From Nemertoderma westbladi (Eukaryota; Xenacoelomorpha; Nemertodermatida; Nemertodermatidae): a stretch of DNA of 64,000 bases. Shown piece by piece: positions 56,926-64,000 of this stretch. The position numbers were made by a program, and so were the translations under genes. Under the pieces are notes generated by a model, which ran no database searches, was not told the origin of the DNA, and saw nothing but the letters and a program-made list of their open reading frames with translations. The first letter of the stretch is position 1. Every line of letters begins with the position of its first letter. The stretch covers positions 1 through 64,000 of the forward strand of contig JAUCBJ010007762.1 in assembly GCA_032718475.1 (NCBI GenBank), written 5' to 3'.

Positions 56926-58183
56926 TGTAAAAGCTTCTGTGGGATATAACTGGCCCTTTTGCTTTGCAATCCAGTTTCCCCCCAGGCGCTGGAATACTCT
57001 AAAAAGCTCTCTAACTCGAATGATGCAAAGCGACCGGCTGATTGGCTGATTTGTTATACGAGGGGCTCTTTACTATGTTCTATCGGCCAACCAGAGCTAT
57101 AGCAGCAGAGTATGCAACCAGGACAACCGAGCGGAGTGACTCATTTTGTGTGTTGGCCAAGGGTTGCAAAATTCCTGATAGTTCGGCATTTAGATATTCG
57201 TGGAACTTGTGGAATCTGGTGTTCTGCCAATGAGAGCTATTCCTCTCTGTGTAAAAGATACCTGCAACGGTGTTAGGGACAGAAGCAGTTTTTTCTTGAT
57301 ATACTGTTGTGTTGTTTCTATCTAGGCCAGGAACACCGGCTCTAGAGTCAATTCGTTTCAGACTTTTAGAAGAAACATTAGTAGGCTTAAGATTATAGAG
57401 CGTATAACTGTTATCAACTCATATCAATCAGTGCATATCACGGTCCATATCAGTTCAATTCATAACATATCATATCTTAACCTACCGACTTAATGCTTTT
57501 TACTGTTGTCATATTTTGTATCAGTTGGTTGAATATTATTTGGAGAACATTTATAAAGAACCCAAATTTCCCAATTTTCTTGATACACTACAGGTTAGAG
57601 AGACGGGTTATATATAGCGATTGCGACTCATATTATTGTGGTTTGTAGTGAATTTAATGCTATTTGATAAGCACTACATGAGTCAGTTGCTGTTCTCTTT
57701 ATATATGATAAAATTCATTGACGGTCGGCAAATTAGTGAGCAGTATTGTGTGTTACCGGTAGTGTGCATGATTGTGACTGATAACTAAGCATTTCCTAAA
57801 GAATGCGCCTCATACGTGAATCATAAGCCTTACCGACTTACCGTTGTGATTAGTATAAGTCATATCTCTGTTTACCTAGATAGAGCGCCACGTCCTAAAG
57901 GAACTGTTAATATTTCCCGAAAGTGAATAATATTAGTCAGAAATTATTTATTAACGATCAATCGAATAATACAGTAAGCTTACACTGCAATAATAATCTA
58001 AGCCCTCAGAATCCAGTCTCCCGGGTATATCCAGCGGGTGAATGGACGCGCACTAGGCTGGCTTCTGCTAATGTTGTGTTTATTGGTATTAAATATTTGT
58101 CAACTTCTAAAGTCTATTTATAAACCAAAAGACATATAAATTTTGGCAGGTTAAACTGCTAAAGGTCTTCAAAAGCGCGTACA
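56926..58183 (+). repeat. 3' LTR of element C (1258 bp)
   Basis: Same length as the 5' LTR and about 99.8% identical by eye. Followed directly by the target duplication CTACC. Confidence 0.95.
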
Positions 58184-58188
58184 CTACC

Positions 58189-59443
58189 TACCATCAAAAA
58201 CACTAGCTACCACAAAAATTTAACATGTAATGAGTCCACAATATGTTCCAGAACATAAATCAATAGGCCTAACCAAAAACAGTCCAAAACAGCTATTAAA
58301 AAAAGCTTAATAATGGTGACACGGGCTACACTAGTGCCTATATCATGAATCTGTTAATGACTGATCGGACAGTCAGAGAGTGAATTACTACTTAAATGAA
58401 TTTCAGTTTTCTTTTGCATAATGCATAAATCTGCATTTAGTTTTCTATGTTACCGGTACAGCTAGGCCTAATACATACTGTAGGATATCCTGAATGATGT
58501 TACGAATGAATAATGTTGATGAGAAGGGCTACTTAAATTACTTTCAGTTTCCATATGTCTGCAGTTTGATTGAAGCCTAGGCCCACGGCCATTCAGTTTA
58601 TTGCCTATTACGCACTGTTAGACCTGTAGGCCTACTATTGACTAGTTTTGGTCAAAAACAATTAGAACTACGGGTACCTGACTAACAGAAATAAACTTAA
58701 TTGAATATTATAAAAGTACCGGTACCGGAGGCCTACCGGTTGAATACCTATGTTTAACTAGTATATTAATATACAGTATAAACGCATACAGTTCTGGTAA
58801 TTACCGGTATTATAAATCGACATATCATGCGGATGAATATTTCGTCCTACATTTTCTGTAACTTTAAATCTAGAACTAACAGTCTCTGTGGTTCGCGAAC
58901 CCATGTTATACTGTATGGAGATGAAAATCAAAAATATTTATAGGGAATTTATTGTTGTTTAATTACAAAAAATATAAATCGATATTTCACGCGGATGAAT
59001 TTTTTCGTACTACATATTCTAACGCTAACAGGCAGTACTCAATAATGATTAAATTTGTTGCTACGGAAACTGTATAAAACCTCTAAGGAAATCTAAGGAA
59101 TTGTGCTTTGTCAACCTGCATGTAGATATAACTTGATCCACGTAAAGGACAATTTTAGAATCGAATTAGTGAGATTCAGGTTTGATTGATTCGTTGCTAT
59201 AAGAATATTAAAAACGCACAGGCTAAATTTAAATAAATACCCTGATTAATAAAAACATAGTTATTATGGCAATGGGAAACCTTTCTTAAGGTTGCACTTT
59301 GTATCTAAGAGGGTCCACTTCTCGTACTACAGTATGATAATGACAACTCTCCGAAAGTGCAAAGCGATCTCTGTTTATATTCGAAATGGAAATCAGATTA
59401 CTCGACGCGTTGAAACCTTTCACGGACACAATAAAGTGCCACT
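58189..59443. other. AT-rich spacer
   Basis: No gene. Two related phrases, AAATCGACATATCATGCGGATGAAT near 58816 (shortened here: ATATCATGCGGATGAAT) and ATATTTCACGCGGATGAAT near 58982, suggest an old ~165-bp duplication. Confidence 0.4.
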
Positions 59444-59665
59444 GTGTAGTTGCTACACCTTGGTGTAGTGGCTTGGTGGCTAAATCCTTTGCCTTTAATT
59501 CTCATCGGAGGTCTTGGGTTCGATCCCTCATTGGGGTGCAGGGTAGTTTTGGTTTCGTCACAAATAATTTAAAGGGTCTAGCCACTAACCAGGGTGCATC
59601 TCTGCCTTGCATCCACTCATAAATGACTATAATGTACCCGTTCCACTTCACAAGAGAAAGATATA
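59444..59665 (+). mobile_element. tRNA-derived SINE
   Basis: GTAGTGGCTTGGTGGCTAAA resembles an RNA polymerase III A box and GGTTCGATCCC is a B box, about 45 bp apart as in a tRNA head. A non-tRNA body follows. The acceptor stem does not pair as in a functional tRNA, so this is a SINE and not a tRNA gene. Ends are approximate. Confidence 0.65.
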
Positions 59666-59698
59666 TCAATACTGTAATTTCAATTCTTAATTAATGAA

Positions 59699-59763
59699 AT
59701 TTAACTATTGATAATAAATTTATTATTTAATTAATTAATGTTAAGAATATACTATTTTAAATA
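59699..59763. repeat. Direct repeat flanking the AACAAAGGTT minisatellite, left copy
   Basis: TTTAACTATTGATAATAAAT onwards recurs at about 60931-61005 with one short internal duplication. The pair brackets the minisatellite. Confidence 0.75.
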
Positions 59764-59889
59764 ACTTGGATCGTATATTACGTAGTCCAATTATTGCATA
59801 GCCTCTTTTAATTAAGCATTTTTCACTGGGCGGCACATATTCATAATGCAAAGTAGGTTATGTAATGAAGGTCAAACTACTGAGAGAAG

Positions 59890-60575
59890 GAACAACTGAG
59901 GAACAGAGGTTAGGGCAGCGGTTAAACTAACTGCGGAACAAAGGTTAGGACAGCGGTTATACTAACTGATTAAACTAACTGTGGGACAACAGTTAGAAAC
60001 CCGGTTAAACTAACTGATGAACAAAGGTTAGGACAGCGGTTAAACTAACTGTGGAACAAAGGTTATAAAACCGGTTAAACTAACTGATTAACAAAGGTTA
60101 GGACAGCGGTTAAACTAATGATGGAACAAAGATTAGGACAGCGGTTAAACCAACTGTGGAACAAAGGTTATAAAACCGGTTAAACTAACTGATTAACAAA
60201 GGTTAGGACAGCGGTTAAACTAATGATGGAACAAAGATTAGGACAGCGGTTAAACTAACTGTGGAACAAAGGTTAAGACAGCGTTTACGATGATTATGTA
60301 CGATAATAATAATAATAATAATACTAACTGATTAAACTAAATGTGGAACAAAGGTTAGAACACCGGTTAAACTAACTAATTAAAAGGGCTGCGGAACAAA
60401 GGTTAGGACACCGGTTAAACAAACTAAGGAACAAAAGGTTAGGACAGCGGTTAAACTAACTAATTAAAAGGGCTGTGGAACAAAGGTTAGGACACCGGTT
60501 AAACAAACTAAGGAACAAAAGGTTAGGACAGCGGTTAAACTAACTGATTAAACTAAGTGTGGAACAAAGGTTAAG
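59890..60575. repeat. Minisatellite, GGAACAAAGGTTAGGACAGC type
   Basis: About 20 imperfect units combining GGAACAAAGGTTAGGACAGC, GGTTAAACTAACTG and an optional ATTAAACTAACTG; unit length varies between about 33 and 50 bp. A short (AAT)n run interrupts it near 60304-60320. Confidence 0.85.
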
Positions 60576-61005
60576 ATATAAATTTACAGCGTATATTTAT
60601 TTTTTTAAGTACCGGTACTGTAGCTGTAAGTTACATATACATAAAAGGTTAATTACAAAAATAAATAAACAAGTGTTCAAAATTATATACATATGAATTT
60701 AATTCATTTGATAAATTCAATTTAATGATGATAATTTAATGATTTGATGAATTCATTTAATTTAATGCATTTAAATAAACATTAGGCACGTCATGATAAA
60801 AGTTATTATGTTAAAAAATATTTAGATAATATATAATTAGACATGCATTAGATGGTTACAATACTGTATACTGGGGGCGCGGCGCTCGTGGCATCTTCAC
60901 TGATTTTCGAATTTTATGAATAATGCGCTATTTAACTATTGATAATAAATTTATTATTTAATTAATTTTAATTAATTAATGTTAAGAATATAGTATTTGA
61001 AAAAT

Positions 61006-62130
61006 TACAAAATAAATTTTATAGTGCCCCTTTTATTTAGACAATTTCCATATCATCAATATATTCTCGCAATTAATAAAAAGATAAATAAATCTAGTAA
61101 TAAGTAAAAAAGGCCTAAATAAGTAAAATAAGTAAAAACTCTATTTTGAAATCTGCCTATATTTTGTATAAAATATAAAAAACTAGCTAGTTAATAAATA
61201 CTAGCTACTTTGACTATCAAATAAAAATTACTAGCTACACCATGACTCATAAATTAATCCATGCTAATATATAATTGAGAATTAAATTCCCGGTATATCT
61301 TACATTTACTAGCTAATAAATAGTGCTAGCTAACACAAAATCAAAATTACTAGCTACCATCTTATTGTCAGAAGGTAAAATATTTGTTCTAGAAAAAAAA
61401 ACCTCATGATAAAAGTAATTTCATATCAAAAAATGGGTCAAAATTTGGGCGCCCACTACCTAGGGCGTAGTAATGCCGCAAAATCATTAGTAATAAAGTA
61501 AATAACCTTTTTTGTCGGCGTAACAAATGAGCGGGAACACAGCGGTAGATTCTTTTGTCATCTGGCGTTCCATTGATCAGCTACACTCCTTACTTTGTGT
61601 GTACCGGTACACATTGGAACTACATCTCGTGAACTGCATCGGATAAGCAATATTAATTACTTAGTAAATGTAAAGACTAAATGGATAGTAAGAATCCCAC
61701 TAAATGTGTGTAAATTTATTCGTTATTCTATAAAACAGTACCAACCTTGTAGTTAATTCCATGTTATATGACACATAAACTCAGCATCACTTTAATTATT
61801 GGTACTAAAGCCACTAGAATTGTATTATTTCAACTAATTGTGGTACCTTTTTTTTCAGAAACGGCCAAATTGCGACTTTCTTACAAGTGCGTTTACTGGT
61901 TTTTGGGAATCAACTATTCTAGAATACGGGGTTTCTAAGAAAACTAATAATACAGTAATATTAATTCCGACCAGCAAAGGAAATGCCACGTATATGTATT
62001 TTAATATATGTAAATGGCGGATGTTGAGGGTGGGTGGGGGGGGGGGGGGTTATAGTAAGGTTATAGTTTGTGTAAGTAAGTAACCATTTTAGTTACAAAT
62101 TGAGGGAAAGGAGCAGGTTACACCCTGCAA
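61006..62130. other. Spacer rich in CTAGCTAC words
   Basis: ACTAGCTAC or close variants occur at least seven times between 61180 and 61365. A G run (about 14) lies near 62036-62050. The frame 61838-62083 ends in this G tract and has no family features. Confidence 0.4.
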
Positions 62131-62997
62131 ACCACCCATGTTAATCTAACGTTGGGTTTATGTTAGACATTCGTTAAAAATGACAGTTACAATTTAACCA
62201 TAAACCTACGTTAAAATACGTTAGAATTCTGTAAATTTTTAACGTAAATTTTTTACTGTAATTATACGATAAAAATCAACAGAGATCTGACATTTACAAA
62301 TTTTTTAACGTTGATTTAACGTTAGTTTTTAACGATATGAAACAATATCAGTTAATATACAACATTAGTATTAGATTGCATACTAATTTATGCTTTATTG
62401 AAAGTGGTTTCCCAAGATTGCTTGATACCGTAGCTTGATATGCTAGCTTAGTTTTGGACTTAGCCTTAAATGCTTTAAATGGCACAAATTGATCTATACC
62501 AGACTTAAATATAGCGTTAAAATTGGACCAGTAGTCGTTTACAGTATTACAATTACTATACGCATCTTGAAAATTACAAGTATCCATAAACTGTGGAAAA
62601 CCAGTGTAGTCTGCATTTTTAAAATCGTAAAAACCAACATTTACTTGTGATTCAGTTTGACAGGGCGATAAAATACTGAAGCAGACACTGGAATGATCGC
62701 TTGTTGAAAATCAAGATCTCGAAAATCACTATCAGCCACTATCTCGAGATCCTTGTACTCATCCTTCTCCGTAATCGAGTTTACCGGGACAGCCGCTATT
62801 TCCTTCTTTATCAGTAAAACCACGCCACCACCAGTTGTAGTGGAACGATCTTTCCGATGAACATTAAACTTGTTTCCACCATTTATCATGCGATCCGAAA
62901 AACTTCCATTCATCCAGGTTTCAGTTATTCCTACGATGACGAATCCAGGTTTCAGTTATTCCTACGACGACTCCAGTTCTACTAACTTATTGTTACC
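62131..62997 (-). mobile_element. LINE endonuclease fragment, copy 2
   Basis: Near-identical to 31505-32385 with the same ends. The minus strand has MNGSFSDRMINGGNKFNVHR from 62913 and MDTCNFQDAYSNCNTVNDYW from 62587. The junction in the middle is longer here (GGAATGATCGCTTGTTG in place of GGAGATCACACT), so the two copies carry slightly different deletions. Confidence 0.7.
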
Positions 62998-63077
62998 CAG
63001 CGATTGGGCATTAAAACATGTGCAGCCTAAGAAGGGTTGATCGTGATTTTCTCCCCTCTTCAGTTTTCCTGGTTCAT

Positions 63078-63620
63078 AATGTTGTACATAAAGTTAGCGA
63101 ACTGTGTGGATTACTGTGTGGATTACACACAGTTCGAGAAATTCATGCACAACATTTGTGGTCCGCAAATGTTGTACATAAAGTTAGCGAACTGTGTGGA
63201 TTACTGTGTGGATTACACACAGTTCGAGAAATTTATGCACAACATTTGTGGTCCGCAAATGTTGTACATAAAGTTAGCGAACTGTGTGGATTACTGTGTG
63301 GATTACACACAGTTCGATAAATTTATGCACAACATTTGTGGTCCGCAAATGTTGTACATAAAGTTAGCAAACTGTGTGGATTACTGTGTGGATTACACAC
63401 AGTTCGAGAAATTTATGCACAACATTTGTGGTCCGCAAATGTTGTACATAAAGTTAGCGAACTGTGTGGATTACTGTGTGGATTACACACAGTTCGAGAA
63501 ATTTATGCACAACATTTGTGGTCCGCAAATGTTGTACATAAAGTTAGCGAACTGTGTGGATTACTGTGTGGATTACACACAGTTCGAGAAATTTATGCAC
63601 AACATTTGTGGTCCGCAAAT
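63078..63620. repeat. Six-copy 90-bp array of imperfect hairpins
   Basis: Six units start at 63078, 63168, 63258, 63348, 63438 and 63528. Each unit is itself an inverted repeat: CGAACTGTGTG pairs with CACACAGTTCG, and AATGTTGTACATAAA pairs, but for one mismatch, with TTTATGCACAACATT. Since 90 is a multiple of three, several frames stay open right through the array, giving 30-residue repeats; these are not convincing proteins. Copies differ by single bases only. Confidence 0.92.
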
Positions 63621-63738
63621 GACAAAAATTTCAGAAAAAGAGTTTCAAGTACAAATTCTTTATTGTAGTCCGGGTATTGTAAAACCGGTGTAGTGATAAG
63701 TCAATTCTTTAGTTCTGTTAGTTCTTTAGTTCGATTCT

Positions 63739-64000
63739 GGTTAACTAGTCTGGGACTTCGAGCACCACGTGAACAACTAAGTTGACTGGTTAACTAGTCT
63801 GGGACTTCAAGCCACAGATGAACAACTAAGTTGACTGGTTAACTAGTCTGGGACTTCAAGCAGCACGTGAACAACTAAGCTGACTGGTTAACTAGTCTGG
63901 GACTTCAAGCCACACATGAACAACTAAGCTGAGTGGTTAACTAGTCTGGGACTTCGAGCAGCACGTGAACAACTAAGCTGATTGGTTAACTGCTAAACTG
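63739..64000. repeat. 49-bp minisatellite, five or more copies, runs off the window
   Basis: GGTTAACTAGTCTGGGACTT starts at 63739, 63788, 63837 and 63886, an exact 49-bp period. Variants CACCACGTG/CACAGATG/CAGCACGTG distinguish the units. The same unit occurs next to the element A LTR at 30195. Confidence 0.92.

Larger units (their letters stand above)
46125..58183 (+). mobile_element. BEL/Pao retrotransposon C, complete ends, polymerase missing
   Basis: 12,059 bp between two 1258-bp LTRs, flanked by the 5-bp duplication CTACC (46120-46124 and 58184-58188), the length usual for BEL/Pao integrases. Internal order: 2.25-kb leader, Gag ORF, Gag-end/protease ORF joined to the tail of RNase H, non-coding region, third zinc-knuckle ORF, short purine tract CTGGGAGCGG, LTR. 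RT, most of RNase H and integrase are absent. I count three differences between the LTRs (about 0.24%), so insertion was recent. No TGG-type primer binding site directly follows the 5' LTR. Confidence 0.92.

Noticed and set aside
59455-59535. Functional tRNA gene
   Set aside because: A and B boxes are present but the acceptor and anticodon arms do not fold properly; the SINE explanation fits better.
63037-63693. 218-residue repeat protein
   Set aside because: All frames stay open because the repeat period is divisible by three; the DNA hairpin structure explains conservation better.

Overview
This is animal (metazoan) nuclear DNA dominated by repeats and transposable elements. The evidence is spliced genes with consensus GT-AG sites, a THAP/P-element transposase, three BEL/Pao LTR retrotransposons, non-LTR (LINE) endonuclease and RT fragments, a tRNA-derived SINE, and very long tandem arrays. 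No bacterial operon structure is present. The species cannot be fixed from the sequence. An invertebrate is likely because BEL/Pao elements are abundant and recently active; short palindromic motifs such as TAGGCCTA and ACCGGT recur in the AT-rich background.

Layout. 1-2273 (minus strand): three exons of a P-element-like / THAP9-like transposase gene that runs off the left edge. 2274-4344: AT-rich spacer with four RFX-like palindromes. 4345-23936: a 19.6-kb satellite built on a 56-bp unit, with a 35-bp deletion variant, higher-order repeats and ten copies of an inverted 30-bp module. 23943-30194: the GC-rich 3' half of BEL/Pao element A (integrase, a palindromic minisatellite, a large third ORF, stem-loop, polypurine tract, 3' LTR). 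Its integrase abuts the satellite. 30195-31160: a 49-bp minisatellite and a gene-like coding stretch with two compensating frame changes. 31505-32385: LINE fragment. 32659-35790: decayed BEL/Pao element B (LTR piece, gag zinc knuckles, protease, start of RT), split by a 1.18-kb insertion carrying a THAP domain. 35800-45511: spacer with a spliced minus-strand gene fragment whose last exon is duplicated, a LINE 3' end with its empty site preserved in the sister duplicate, a long CACCCA-rich minisatellite and a zinc-knuckle exon. 46125-58183: a young 12-kb BEL/Pao element C with identical-length LTRs and a 5-bp target duplication, but lacking reverse transcriptase, most of RNase H and integrase. 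58190-64000: spacer, SINE, minisatellites, a second copy of the LINE fragment, a six-copy 90-bp hairpin array and the 49-bp minisatellite again.

How it fits together. BEL elements A and C both carry an extra ORF after pol, in the position an env gene would occupy, and both ORFs contain the same triple zinc-knuckle module. In element A this ORF also has an N-terminal region that looks like a DEDD-type 3'-5' exonuclease. Element C retains Gag, protease and the extra ORF but no polymerase or integrase, so its recent insertion implies that enzymes were supplied in trans. I regard this third-ORF system as the most interesting content of the window.
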